A stretch of DNA of 26,287 nucleotides. Source: Leucobacter_A sp035514995 (GTDB lineage Bacteria; Actinomycetota; Actinomycetes; Actinomycetales; Microbacteriaceae). The position numbers were made by a program, and so were the translations under genes. Under the pieces are notes generated by a model, which saw only the letters and a program-made list of their open reading frames with translations, did no database searches and was not told the DNA's origin. Numbering within the stretch: the stretch's first letter is position 1; each line of letters opens with the position of its first letter. The stretch spans positions 1 through 26,287 of the forward strand of contig DATJCC010000085.1 in assembly GCA_035514995.1 (NCBI GenBank), in the 5' to 3' direction. Below, in pieces: positions 6,824 to 15,045 of this stretch.

Positions 6824-7591
6824 GCTGTTTCGCACTCTGAGTTCACCCTTATGAGTGTGAAAGACACTGCTTTGTGCAACAGGTCTCAGCACAATCAAAT
6901 CTTGATTAACATGTGCTGGTTGTTCAAAAGCTGCAACAAGCACGTTAGCCACGTCAGAAGCCGTTAATGGGGTCACGTTCTGATAGAGAGCTGCTGTTGC
7001 TTCGAAGTCTCCGCGCAACCTTTTGAGAGTGAATTCTTCTGTATGAACAAGACCTGGGGCTAGTTCCATGACTCTTATAGGTTCACCGGCTAGTTCCAGG
7101 CGTAGAACCTCTGTAACAGCGTGAGCAGCGTACTTTGTAGCATTGTAACCGCCACCACCCGGGTAGGCGTTTAACCCCGCAGTTGAGGTGAGGTTCAGAA
7201 TGGTTGATCCACCATATAGATTAGCTGAGGCGCGCAATGTTGGTAATAGTGCTGCTGTAACCGAACGCATTCCTAAAACATTGACTTCAAACATCCACCG
7301 CCAATCATCATTCGAAGCTTCTTCAACACGCTCAGTTCCCAACGCTCCGCCTGCGACATTGGCCAGACCCGTTGCGCCACCCGTCTCTTCAACCTGACGA
7401 GCTAGACCCGCAATCTGAGAGTCGTCAGTGATGTCGCATACGATTATGTCGCAACCCGTCTCATCTCGTAGAGCCTCTAATTTGTCAGATCTCCTGGCCA
7501 CGGCAACTACTCGCCAGCCCCGGCTTACAAACTCCCTCACGCTTTGAGCTCCGATACCAGAACTTGCGCCAGTTACGACTACTCGTTTCAT
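6818..7591 (-). CDS. Short-chain dehydrogenase/reductase (SDR), substrate unknown
   Basis: A 257-residue classical SDR with an NAD(P)-binding Rossmann fold. The cofactor motif is TGASSGIG (7-14); the structural motif is NVAG (78-81, for the usual NNAG); the catalytic residues are Ser136, Tyr149 and Lys153 (YNATK). Arg33-Arg34 after the second beta-strand favours NADP(H), a family-level inference. It is probably a cytosolic oxidoreductase; nothing in the context names the substrate. The ATG has a good GGAGAC ribosome binding site. It precedes ung on the same strand with the stop only 7 bases before the ung ATG, so the two are almost certainly cotranscribed, although no functional link between them is known. 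It diverges from metY across about 180 bases. Confidence 0.9.
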   Translation of the reverse strand: MKRVVVTGASSGIGAQSVREFVSRGWRVVAVARRSDKLEALRDETGCDIIVCDITDDSQIAGLARQVEETGGATGLANVAGGALGTERVEEASNDDWRWMFEVNVLGMRSVTAALLPTLRASANLYGGSTILNLTSTAGLNAYPGGGGYNATKYAAHAVTEVLRLELAGEPIRVMELAPGLVHTEEFTLKRLRGDFEATAALYQNVTPLTASDVANVLVAAFEQPAHVNQDLIVLRPVAQSSVFHTHKGELRVRNSG

Positions 7592-7672
7592 TATGTCTCC
7601 AGAAATTAGTGTTTACTGATCTCACATAAAGGTTACTCGTAATGTTTCAAATTGTTTCACTTAGGTTTGTAA

Positions 7673-7691
7673 TAAAACGGCCACCGTTTTA
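7673..7691. promoter_or_regulatory. Inverted repeat (candidate operator) in the SDR/metY divergent region
   Basis: TAAAACGG and CCGTTTTA are perfect 8-bp arms around CCA. Outer segments AGGTT (about 7663) and AACCT (7691-7695) extend the symmetry imperfectly. It lies 78 bases upstream of the metY start and next to a weak promoter-like pair (TTTAAC at 7688, TAGACT at 7711). It is suited to bind a dimeric regulator of metY, of the SDR gene, or both. It does not match the corynebacterial McbR site. Confidence 0.45.
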
Positions 7692-7719
7692 ACCTGTATT
7701 TGTTCACACTTAGACTTCA

Positions 7720-7751
7720 ACAAAGTTCGCTCAAAACAAAGTTCGCTCAAA
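7720..7751 (+). repeat. 16-bp perfect tandem duplication in the metY leader
   Basis: ACAAAGTTCGCTCAAA occurs at 7720-7735 and again, directly abutting, at 7736-7751. It lies between the likely promoter and the metY ribosome binding site at 7757. It is either a recent slippage duplication or a duplicated control site. Confidence 0.9.
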
Positions 7752-7768
7752 TTTACAGGAGACATATA

Positions 7769-9073
7769 ATGACTAACAACTGGGGTTTCGAAACAAAACA
7801 GGTGCATTCAGGGGCAGAGCCCGATCCGACTACTGGATCACGTGCGGTACCTATTCACCAAACGACCGCATACGTTTTCAAAGACACCGACCACGCAGCG
7901 AATCTTTTTGCGCTGGCTGAGTTTGGCAACATCTACACTCGGCTACAAAACCCTACCCAGGGAGTCGTTGAAGAACGAGTAGCAGCGTTAGAAGGCGGAA
8001 CTGCCGCGCTGTTACTTGCAAGCGGTCAGTCTGCAACGACATTTGCAATTTTAAACATTGCAGAAGCTGGCGACCACATCGTTTCATCATCTTCAATCTA
8101 CGGCGGCACATACAACCTCTTTAATCACACTTTTAAAAAGCTTGGAATCGAAGTTACATTCGTTGAAGATCAAGACGATGCAGATGAATGGCGTCGCGCT
8201 GTGCGACCAAACACAAAAGCTTTTTTTGCAGAATCAATCGCCAACCCTCGCATTAACGTGCTTGACATTCAAAAGGTTGCAGACGTTGCTCACGAAGCGA
8301 GTGTTCCTTTGATAATTGACAACACAGTTGCTTCACCCTATTTGTTGCGCCCAATAGAACACGGTGCAGATATTGTGTTGCACTCCGCAACAAAGTTCTT
8401 GGGCGGTCATGGCACGACGATGGGCGGCGTCATAGTTGATGGCGGTAGGTTCCCGTGGTCCAAACATGCTGACCGTTTTCCCGGTCTCACAGAACCGGAT
8501 CCGTCATACCACGGTGTCAGCTACACCGGAGCACTAGGTGATGGTATCGCTTATGTGATTAAAGCCCGCGTACAGTTGCTTCGCGACATCGGTGCTGCAG
8601 TTTCACCGCACAACGCCTGGCTCATACTGCAGGGCATTGAAACACTATCACTACGCATGGAAAGGCACACTCAAAACGCACAAGAAACTGCTGAGTGGCT
8701 CGAAAGCTTAGACGATGTTGCAAGCGTCTCTTACGCCGGCCTGCCCTCAAGCCCGTGGTATGAGGCTGCTAATAAATACCTACCTAAAGGCGTGGGTGCT
8801 GTGCTCTCTTTTGAGTTGAAAGGCGGTGTAGAAGCCGGTAAAGCCTTTGTGAACAATCTCGAATTGTTCAGCCACGTTGCAAACATTGGAGATGTGAAAA
8901 GTCTAGTCATCCACCCAGCATCTACAACACACGGTCAGCTAACTCCTGAACAACAGCTTGCTGCGGGCGTCACTCCCGGCCTAGTTCGTCTGTCAGTCGG
9001 TATTGAGTCTCTCGCAGATATCAAATCTGACCTGGAGACAGGATTCGCTGCCGCGAGGAAGGTATCTGCATAA
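7769..9073 (+). CDS. metY: O-acetylhomoserine sulfhydrylase (aminocarboxypropyltransferase)
   Basis: A PLP enzyme of the Cys/Met-metabolism family, 434 residues, close to the usual MetY length of about 430. It replaces the acetyl group of O-acetyl-L-homoserine with sulfide to give homocysteine (direct sulfhydrylation). The PLP-binding lysine is Lys209 in SATKFLGGHG; Asp184 (IIDNT) contacts the PLP ring nitrogen and YTR (56-58) is the phosphate-binding Tyr/Arg pair. The open frame extends to 7700, but ATG 7769 has a strong AGGAGA site (7757-7762) at ideal spacing and begins the conserved WGFETKQVHSG segment. metX, which makes its substrate, follows after 100 bases. It could act with methanethiol or as a cystathionine-type enzyme, but the metX neighbour and sequence favour MetY. 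Confidence 0.96.
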   Translation: MTNNWGFETKQVHSGAEPDPTTGSRAVPIHQTTAYVFKDTDHAANLFALAEFGNIYTRLQNPTQGVVEERVAALEGGTAALLLASGQSATTFAILNIAEAGDHIVSSSSIYGGTYNLFNHTFKKLGIEVTFVEDQDDADEWRRAVRPNTKAFFAESIANPRINVLDIQKVADVAHEASVPLIIDNTVASPYLLRPIEHGADIVLHSATKFLGGHGTTMGGVIVDGGRFPWSKHADRFPGLTEPDPSYHGVSYTGALGDGIAYVIKARVQLLRDIGAAVSPHNAWLILQGIETLSLRMERHTQNAQETAEWLESLDDVASVSYAGLPSSPWYEAANKYLPKGVGAVLSFELKGGVEAGKAFVNNLELFSHVANIGDVKSLVIHPASTTHGQLTPEQQLAAGVTPGLVRLSVGIESLADIKSDLETGFAAARKVSA

Positions 9074-9108
9074 AGTCGTAAGACATATTCAAATAAATAT
9101 AGAATAGA

Positions 9109-9137
9109 TTGCTCTTAAGTTAGTTAAATCATAATTT
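9109..9137 (+). promoter_or_regulatory. Candidate promoter for metX
   Basis: TTGCTC (9109-9114) and TAATTT (9132-9137) are 17 bases apart in the AT-rich 100-base metY-metX spacer. Start near 9144 would leave a leader of about 30 bases. Readthrough from metY is equally possible, since no terminator is seen between the two genes. Confidence 0.3.
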
Positions 9138-9173
9138 ATTCAACATGCAACGCGTATTTAAGAATGAGGCAAA

Positions 9174-10397
9174 ATGGATTGGCAGAACCCTGAAGATTCA
9201 TTTCCTACAGATTTCATAACTGACTCACAGTTGCGCGCCCTCTACGGCCGCCCACCAATAACGGGTGGGTGGCGGGAGGGCGACCCTATAGGTGCTCGTA
9301 AGTTTTTCAGGCTCGACTCTTTCACCTCAGAAAGCGGTGAGTCGATATCCCCTGTAAGAATCTCTTACGAAACTTTTGGAGAGCTAAACGAAAGTAAGAG
9401 CAACGCAATTCTTGTGTTTCATGCGCTAACCGGAGACAGTCACCTTTGCGGCGACGCATCAGCGGCTCACCCAACAAGCGGTTGGTGGAGCGAAATAGTT
9501 GGCCAGGGTAAAGCTCTTGATACAGAAAAATATTTTATTGTTGCTCCAAACGTACTAGGTGGATGCCAGGGCACCTCTGGCCCAGCCTCGCTTGCTCCTG
9601 ACGGTAGAGAATGGGGTAACCGTTTTCCTTTTCTAACGATTCGCGATCAAGTTCAGGCTATTAGGCCGCTGGCTGACAGTCTTGGAATTGAGTCTTTCAA
9701 AGCTGTTATCGGTGGATCAATGGGCGGTATGCACGCGCTTGAGTGGGCTCTTCACTACCCTTATCAGACTGAAAGATTAGCCGTAATTGCGGCGCCAGCA
9801 GTCACCACAGCAGATCAAATAGGGTTTAACTTAGTGCAGCTAGAAGCTATCAGAACAGACCCCTACTATCGCGATGGCAACTATTATGACGCCCCTGACG
9901 GGATAGGCCCCCACGGTGGTTTGGCCACTGCCAGGCGCATTGCGATGCTGAACTATCGCAGCAATACGGAATTGAATGAAAGATTTGGACGTTCTTGGCA
10001 GTCAGCTAAAAGCCCTCTCGGTTCTGGTGGGCGTTATGCTGTTGAGTCATATCTTGACTTTCACGGCAATAAGTTCACTAGACGCTTCGATGCTGGCAGT
10101 TATGTAACACTTGTGCAGGCGATGAACTCTCATGACGTTGGTAGAGGCAGAGGTGGTGTTGCCCAAGCTTTGCAACAAATTACTATGCCGACTATTGTTA
10201 TGGGCATCCCAAGTGATCGTTTTTTTACCCTAGAGGGACAAGAAGAGATAGCACTATTGGCTCCTGGAAACATCGACGGTAGTGTGCCTACAATAATTGA
10301 TTCCCCTTTTGGCCACGACGCCTTTCTGATAGAACACGACATGGTTGGCAAAGAGCTGATTCGCTTACTCTCACATGAGGTTACTTCACAGGCATAA
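9174..10397 (+). CDS. metX: Homoserine O-acetyltransferase
   Basis: Transfers acetyl from acetyl-CoA to L-homoserine, the first committed step of methionine synthesis, feeding MetY. An alpha/beta-hydrolase fold protein of 407 residues. The nucleophile is Ser182 in GGSMGG, with Asp348 (SDRFF) and His381 (GHDAFL) completing the triad. The HALTGDSH oxyanion segment is at 83-90 and NVLGGCQGTSGP, typical of MetX, at 126-137. Some family members use succinyl-CoA and fine specificity cannot be read here; neighbouring metY supports the acetyl form. The ATG has GAGG at 9166-9169, rather close (4 bases). metY-metX adjacency is common in Actinobacteria and suggests joint control by methionine status; no SAM riboswitch is visible. 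Confidence 0.96.
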   Translation: MDWQNPEDSFPTDFITDSQLRALYGRPPITGGWREGDPIGARKFFRLDSFTSESGESISPVRISYETFGELNESKSNAILVFHALTGDSHLCGDASAAHPTSGWWSEIVGQGKALDTEKYFIVAPNVLGGCQGTSGPASLAPDGREWGNRFPFLTIRDQVQAIRPLADSLGIESFKAVIGGSMGGMHALEWALHYPYQTERLAVIAAPAVTTADQIGFNLVQLEAIRTDPYYRDGNYYDAPDGIGPHGGLATARRIAMLNYRSNTELNERFGRSWQSAKSPLGSGGRYAVESYLDFHGNKFTRRFDAGSYVTLVQAMNSHDVGRGRGGVAQALQQITMPTIVMGIPSDRFFTLEGQEEIALLAPGNIDGSVPTIIDSPFGHDAFLIEHDMVGKELIRLLSHEVTSQA

Positions 10398-10458
10398 TCA
10401 AGCTAACGCACAGTCAGCTCTCATGAGCTTTGCAAGTGCCTAGCCTAGCCTTAGAAAT

Positions 10459-11025
10459 ATGGGTTGGAAGAGTTCGCGAGTAATTGCCACATACTTCACC
10501 ACTGCGGTACTTGCGGTGGTGCTCTGGGCATGTCAAGCACCTGCTGAGGTTTCTTCCCCAAATCATTTTACTTCTTTAAACGCTGACCCTAGTCTTTTTG
10601 AACCACCTACAAACGACCGCTACTCACTGCAGGGAGATGTTGTTGGAGCAAGCGTCATTGCTGAAGGTATACCGCTAGAACGTGTTACTGCTGACGCCAG
10701 CGGATCAATAACGGTAACTGACGGAATTATGTCAAACGCAGAAATTCTGGCAACCATAGATAGTTACCATCAGATCAAGTTTGAGCTCACCGAACCTGTT
10801 GTGTTTGAAAGACAAGGTCAAGTGTCTGATTTGATTGTGGGTGTTGGCAAAATCACAACTTCCTCTGGTGTATTCAACGACGTGAAAGTGGTTCTTACCC
10901 CCCACACCTCACCCTCTGGAACAACTTTAGAAGCGACGATTGAGATACCTGATTCTTTGCAACTTGATTTAGAAAAGAAATCTCGACCGTTGGAGCTGGA
11001 ACTCTCTTTAAACCCTGTACTTTAA
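10459..11025 (+). CDS. YceI-like secreted lipoprotein
   Basis: A 188-residue predicted lipoprotein: short basic N-terminus, hydrophobic stretch (8-23) and a lipobox-like LWAC with Cys25. The rest is rich in beta-strand patterns. The stretches GSITVTDGIMSNAEILATI and GVGKITTSSGVFNDVKVVL resemble the lipocalin-like YceI fold (a lipid-binding beta-barrel), but similarity is weak. YceI proteins bind isoprenoid lipids; a function here is not established. No clear ribosome binding site precedes the ATG, so a leaderless or weakly translated mRNA is possible. It follows metX by 61 bases and is convergent with the CNNM operon. The coding region ends inside the first copy of a 24-bp tandem duplication, which sets its C-terminus (LNPVL). 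Confidence 0.75.
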   Translation: MGWKSSRVIATYFTTAVLAVVLWACQAPAEVSSPNHFTSLNADPSLFEPPTNDRYSLQGDVVGASVIAEGIPLERVTADASGSITVTDGIMSNAEILATIDSYHQIKFELTEPVVFERQGQVSDLIVGVGKITTSSGVFNDVKVVLTPHTSPSGTTLEATIEIPDSLQLDLEKKSRPLELELSLNPVL

Positions 11026-11056
11026 ATCCTGTTAAACCCTGTACTTTAAATCCTGT
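11009..11056 (+). repeat. 24-bp perfect tandem duplication at the end of the YceI-like gene
   Basis: The block that begins TAAACCCTGTACTTTAAATC (24 bases) is at 11009-11032 and is repeated without change at 11033-11056. The first copy encodes the last residues and the TAA stop (11023-11025); the second is untranslated. Perfect identity suggests a recent duplication. Confidence 0.95.
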
Positions 11057-11068
11057 ATTTTAAGAATC

Positions 11069-12121
11069 TTAATTTTGATCGTATCGTTGTTTACGAGTTG
11101 CATCATGCACCTCGCCAACGAGCTCCTCAATAATATCTTCTAGAAAGAGCACCCCCACCTGCTGACCTTCAATATCGTGCACGTTCGCAAGGTGCACGCC
11201 GGTCTGTTGCATCTCTTGGAGAACGTCTTCTATATGAGCGTTTTCTGCAACTGAGAGTAACGAACGAACTCTTTTGTTCGGTAGCGCCTGATCAACCCGG
11301 TCTTTATCTACAAGTAAAAGATCTTTAATATGCACATATCCCCGAACCTCACCAAGATTATTTGAGATCAAATATCTTGAGAAACCATTCCTTGTTACTG
11401 CTTCTTCAACCTGTAGTGGTGTGGCATGATCATTCAAAATAACGAGTTTGTCAGAAGGAACCGTTAGATCTTTAGCAACTTTAGTAGTAAATTCAAAAGC
11501 GGCTGTTAATGCACCGGTTTTATCTTCAAGTAGGCCTTCTCTTTGTGAGTGTGTCACTATGTGAGCAACCTCTTCAAGAGTAAAGGTGCTCCCCGTTTCA
11601 TTTTTTGGTTCGATTCCAAACATTCGCAGAAATAAATTTGCGCTTTCATTCAAAACCCAGATTACCGGCCTGAAAACTTTAGAAACGAAAACCAGTCCCG
11701 GAGCGAGTAAGAGTACCGCTTTGTCAGGAATTGAAAAAGCAGCATTTTTTGGAACCATCTCACCGATCACTACGTGCAAAGTTGAAACGATAATCAATGT
11801 AACCACAAATGCGGTCACGCCTACCGCGTTAGCTGAAATCCCAGTTGCTGCAAGAGGGACCTCCAAAATCGCATGTATTGCAGGTTCTGAAACATTCAAG
11901 ATTATTAGTGAACAAACCGTAATACCGAGCTGGCTGGTAGCTAACATCAAAGTAGCATTTTCCATGGCGTAAAGCGCGGTACGAGCACTTCTGTGACCAG
12001 CGGCGGCCTTAGGTTCTATCTGCGACCTACGAGCAGATATGACAGCAAACTCTGCAGCAACAAAGAAAGCATTTCCTGCTAGTAGCACGAACAGCCAAAA
12101 AAAGCCCCACCAACTACTCAT
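11069..12121 (-). CDS. CNNM/HlyC-CorC family membrane protein lacking the CorC_HlyC domain
   Basis: A 350-residue protein: DUF21/CNNM transmembrane domain (about 1-190, with several hydrophobic helices and the signature GEMVPKN at 120-126) followed by a CBS pair (about 210-340). It ends shortly after the CBS domains in an acidic/basic tail, so unlike its upstream paralogue it has no CorC_HlyC domain. CNNM proteins are linked to magnesium and other divalent-cation efflux; 'hemolysin' is a legacy label. It overlaps the upstream paralogue by ATGA and is the last gene of the guaB1 operon. Tandem full-length and short CNNM pairs are usual in Actinobacteria, suggesting that the two form a heteromer; that is inference. 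Confidence 0.9.
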   Translation of the reverse strand: MSSWWGFFWLFVLLAGNAFFVAAEFAVISARRSQIEPKAAAGHRSARTALYAMENATLMLATSQLGITVCSLIILNVSEPAIHAILEVPLAATGISANAVGVTAFVVTLIIVSTLHVVIGEMVPKNAAFSIPDKAVLLLAPGLVFVSKVFRPVIWVLNESANLFLRMFGIEPKNETGSTFTLEEVAHIVTHSQREGLLEDKTGALTAAFEFTTKVAKDLTVPSDKLVILNDHATPLQVEEAVTRNGFSRYLISNNLGEVRGYVHIKDLLLVDKDRVDQALPNKRVRSLLSVAENAHIEDVLQEMQQTGVHLANVHDIEGQQVGVLFLEDIIEELVGEVHDATRKQRYDQN

Positions 12122-13431
12122 GATTGCTCCACCCGTGTGAAGGGCTCGGTAAATTTCAACCTGTCGATACGCATGCCATCCATTGCCTCAACTGTGAGAG
12201 TGCCGCCATGTGGCAGATCAACTATGTCACCAACGGCCGGCATTCGCCCGAGTTCGCTGATCACAAACCCCGCAGCTGTGTCGTATTGGGGGCTCTCCGG
12301 TACTTCAATTCCGGTTTGATCTAACAGCTCATCCGGTCGAAGGTCTGCCGGAAAACTCAGCTCCTCTGGGGTTCCAGTGACCCCCGTAAACCTTCTATCG
12401 TGTTCGTCTGAAACCTCGCCGATTAGTTCTTCTACGAGATCTTCAAGAGTGACTATTCCTGCTGTTCCTCCATACTCATCAACGACTATGGCAAGCTGGA
12501 AGCCTTCATTTCTGAGGGTACCTAACAGGTCATCCAAGGGCATAGTTTCTGGCACACGAGGAGCTTCTTCAGTTAGAGCAGCAACAGGTACTTCAGCTCT
12601 TTTCTCTCGAGGAACAGCCACAGCCTGTTTAAGATGAGTAACGCCAACGATGTCGTCACGGTCTTCATCGATAACTGGGAACCTTGAAAAGCCACTCTGC
12701 CTAGAAAGATCTATCAATGCTTGTGCTGACTCTAACCGATGGATTGTCTCAATTTTAGGTCGCGGAGTCATTGCGTCTGCAGCCGATCTATTTGTAAATC
12801 TTAGAGCTCTGTCAAGAAGAGTAGCAGTGTCTTCTTCTAGCAATCCCTCGCTAGCTGAGTGACGCACCATCGCCGAAAGTTCAGTTGCCGTACGTGCACT
12901 AGAAAGCTCCTCTTTGGGCTCAATACCCATTTTTCGCAAAATCCAGTTTGCAGTGCCGTTTAAAGCCAATACCGCCGGCTTCATCACGTTAGTGAATCCC
13001 GCCTGAAGAGGCATGACCATTTTGGCCGCCTGTAATGGTCTTGCTAGTGCGAAATTCTTCGGCACAAGTTCTCCAACGAGCATCGACAAAAGCGTCGCGA
13101 TAACTATCGCTAATGGAGCTGAAACTAAACGCAACATTTCTTCTGGAAGTCCTACCGCTGTTAGCGGTGCATTAAACATTGCGCTTAAAGCCGGCTCCAG
13201 AGTAAACCCTGCCAAAAGTGTGGTTAGGGTGATTCCTAGTTGCGCGCTAGAAAGGTGAGTTGAGGTTTTTTTTAAGCCTCTAATCACAAAATCTAGACCT
13301 GTTTGGCCCTGCGCCTTTCTACGTTCCAGATCACTTCTATCGAGCGCAACTAAAGAAAACTCTGCTGCCACAAAAACACCGGTTCCAACAGTCAGAGCTA
13401 AGCCGATGGCAAAAAGTGCCCAATCATTCAA
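12118..13431 (-). CDS. CNNM/CorC family membrane protein (DUF21-CBS-CorC_HlyC), putative cation transporter
   Basis: A 437-residue full-length family member: N-terminal DUF21/CNNM transmembrane domain (about 1-190, including VAAEFSLVALDRSDLE and GELVPKN at 120-126), a CBS pair (about 218-335, with SRFPVIDEDRDDIVG and VVDEYGGTAGIVTLEDLVEE) and a C-terminal CorC_HlyC domain (about 350-430). CNNM domains form dimeric Na+/Mg2+ exchange-type transporters, with CBS domains binding Mg-ATP; the ion in this organism is unproven. It starts with ATG overlapping the guaB1 stop (ATGA) and ends overlapping the next start the same way, so translation is coupled across three genes. Confidence 0.93.
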   Translation of the reverse strand: MNDWALFAIGLALTVGTGVFVAAEFSLVALDRSDLERRKAQGQTGLDFVIRGLKKTSTHLSSAQLGITLTTLLAGFTLEPALSAMFNAPLTAVGLPEEMLRLVSAPLAIVIATLLSMLVGELVPKNFALARPLQAAKMVMPLQAGFTNVMKPAVLALNGTANWILRKMGIEPKEELSSARTATELSAMVRHSASEGLLEEDTATLLDRALRFTNRSAADAMTPRPKIETIHRLESAQALIDLSRQSGFSRFPVIDEDRDDIVGVTHLKQAVAVPREKRAEVPVAALTEEAPRVPETMPLDDLLGTLRNEGFQLAIVVDEYGGTAGIVTLEDLVEELIGEVSDEHDRRFTGVTGTPEELSFPADLRPDELLDQTGIEVPESPQYDTAAGFVISELGRMPAVGDIVDLPHGGTLTVEAMDGMRIDRLKFTEPFTRVEQS

Positions 13432-14882
13432 CGGGATTGACCCTCCACATTTATATGCGCCTTAGCCTGCCCCTCTTCGTAACCCGCAGCAGATTGAACA
13501 CCCACGACAGAGCGTTTTTGAAACTCAGATAGTGTGAAAGCTCCGGCATATGTAAATGAGCTTCTCACTCCTGCAGTAATCCGATCAATAAGGTCTTCTA
13601 CAGATGGTAATAATGGATCGACAGCAACTCGACTTTCGCTAATTCCTTCGGAGAACATTGCCTTTAATTTACGTTCAAACGGATCAAGTTTAGCAAACCT
13701 GGCCTCAACCGCTTTTGTCGAAGCCATCCCCCAGTTCGTTTTATAAAGCGATCCATCATCGTAACGACGTAAAACTCCCGGAGACTCAATTGTGCCAGCA
13801 AACCATGAACCAATCATCACACTAGAACTGCCAGCAGCGAGCGCCAAAGCAACGTCTCTCGGATATCTAACTCCACCATCAGCCCAAACATTAGCCCCAG
13901 CCATTTTAGCTGTTTCTGCTGCTTCAAGGACCGCTGAAAACTGTGGTCGACCAACGGCTGTCATCATGCGAGTAGTGCACATAGCGCCAGGCCCCACCCC
14001 TACTTTGATGGTGTCTGCCCCTGCGCCGACAAGATCTTTTACTGCTTGGCGAGTCACCGCATTGCCGGCAACTATGGGCACATTTAAATTCAGGGAACTT
14101 ACTTTCTCTACTGCGCGAACCATAGCGTCTTGATGCCCGTGTGCAGTGTCTAAAACAAGCACGTCAACACCGGCCTCTACCAGTGCCTTGGCGCGCGCTT
14201 CAACATCGCCGTTAATTCCAACAGCCGCAGCAACTGCTAGCTCCCCTTTGGCTGATAGATTTGGTGAATAAACTGAGCTTCTGACCGCTGTAGATTTTGA
14301 AATTGTGCCGATGATGTGGCCTCTTTGAGTAACGAGCGCGAACTCTTTATCTGCAGCGTCAAGCGCCATGAAGGCTTGTTTAGCGTCTGTGATGTTTTCT
14401 GCATCAAGGGCAAACCATCCCTTTTGAACTACCTCCCTGAGCAGAATATGCCGTTCCAATGCAACAAGAAGCTCAGCTGGGACCACCCCAAGATCATTAC
14501 CGTTTTCAGTAACAACCAAACCAAATCCTATAGTGGCTGGCAAAAGCTCCAAAGCTTCAGCGACTGTTTTTGAGCCCTCTATTCGATATGGACTGTCCCA
14601 TTGGACTGGCTGTTGTTTAACCCAACGGATGGCCTCAAGTAGTTCTTGCGGACCGATATCTTGTGGAAGCACACCGAGCCCACCCCTCCTAGCGATGGTA
14701 GCTGCTAAACGAGGCCCCGTTACTGCGTTCATGTTGGAAGCGACCAAAGGAATCGTCATCCCCGTGCCATCTTTTGGCGAAAGATCAACTTCATAGCGAC
14801 TTGAGACTGCACTTCTTTGTGGCACTAAAAACACGTCTGAATATGTCAGGTCCCCGTGTGGTCCTGAATCAAGAAACTCCAT
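13428..14882 (-). CDS. guaB1: GuaB1-type IMP dehydrogenase-related protein, probable GMP reductase
   Basis: A 484-residue IMPDH/GMPR-family TIM barrel with an inserted CBS pair (about 95-205). The catalytic loop is GPGAMCTTRMMT with Cys302; LVASNMNAV (46-54) and WADGGVRYPRD are the conserved barrel motifs. True IMPDH usually has GIGPGSICTT, and this Ala-Met variant is typical of the actinobacterial GuaB1 group, whose mycobacterial member has been shown to be a GMP reductase (GMP to IMP, purine salvage) rather than an IMPDH. That activity is inferred here. The ATG lacks a strong ribosome binding site. The gene leads the guaB1-CNNM-CNNM operon and diverges from kgd across 163 bases. Confidence 0.93.
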   Translation of the reverse strand: MEFLDSGPHGDLTYSDVFLVPQRSAVSSRYEVDLSPKDGTGMTIPLVASNMNAVTGPRLAATIARRGGLGVLPQDIGPQELLEAIRWVKQQPVQWDSPYRIEGSKTVAEALELLPATIGFGLVVTENGNDLGVVPAELLVALERHILLREVVQKGWFALDAENITDAKQAFMALDAADKEFALVTQRGHIIGTISKSTAVRSSVYSPNLSAKGELAVAAAVGINGDVEARAKALVEAGVDVLVLDTAHGHQDAMVRAVEKVSSLNLNVPIVAGNAVTRQAVKDLVGAGADTIKVGVGPGAMCTTRMMTAVGRPQFSAVLEAAETAKMAGANVWADGGVRYPRDVALALAAGSSSVMIGSWFAGTIESPGVLRRYDDGSLYKTNWGMASTKAVEARFAKLDPFERKLKAMFSEGISESRVAVDPLLPSVEDLIDRITAGVRSSFTYAGAFTLSEFQKRSVVGVQSAAGYEEGQAKAHINVEGQSR

Positions 14883-14969
14883 ACTTTATAAGGTACCGTG
14901 CACTCCTGCGAAACACTATTACCGTTTTTAATCTATGCGTGTGCAATGTCAGGTAAATTACCGTAGGCT

Positions 14970-15012
14970 TATAGTCGGCTGAAAAATTATTTCGGTTTGA
15001 AATATTTTCAGC
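14970..15012 (+). promoter_or_regulatory. Candidate kgd promoter -10 and leader hairpin
   Basis: TATAGT at 14970-14975 is a good -10 match, without a clear -35. Just downstream a long inverted repeat pairs GCTGAAAA..TATTTC (14978-14993) with GAAATATTTTCAGC (14999-15012): 14 pairs with a 2-base bulge and a 5-base loop. The stem would form the very start of the kgd leader. A small palindrome, GGTAAATTACC, lies at 14952-14962. The hairpin could protect the mRNA, attenuate, or be an operator. Confidence 0.4.
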
Positions 15013-15045
15013 TTTCTGGACCTTGCCCATGAGAGAGGAAAACGA

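Noticed and set aside
6811..6879. Longer Ung starting at 6879
   Set aside because: It overlaps the SDR gene by 62 bases and the extra 23 residues have no counterpart in Ung proteins.
7711..7715. McbR-type operator (TAGAC-N6-GTCTA) near metY
   Set aside because: Only the half-site TAGAC is present; the matching GTCTA arm is missing.
7592..7768. SAM riboswitch upstream of metY
   Set aside because: No recognisable SAM-I, SAM-II or SAM-IV core; the leader is too short and holds only a duplication and an inverted repeat.
11069..12121. Second CNNM protein as a truncated pseudogene
   Set aside because: The reading frame is intact, it is ATGA-coupled to its partner, and short CNNM partners are common in Actinobacteria.
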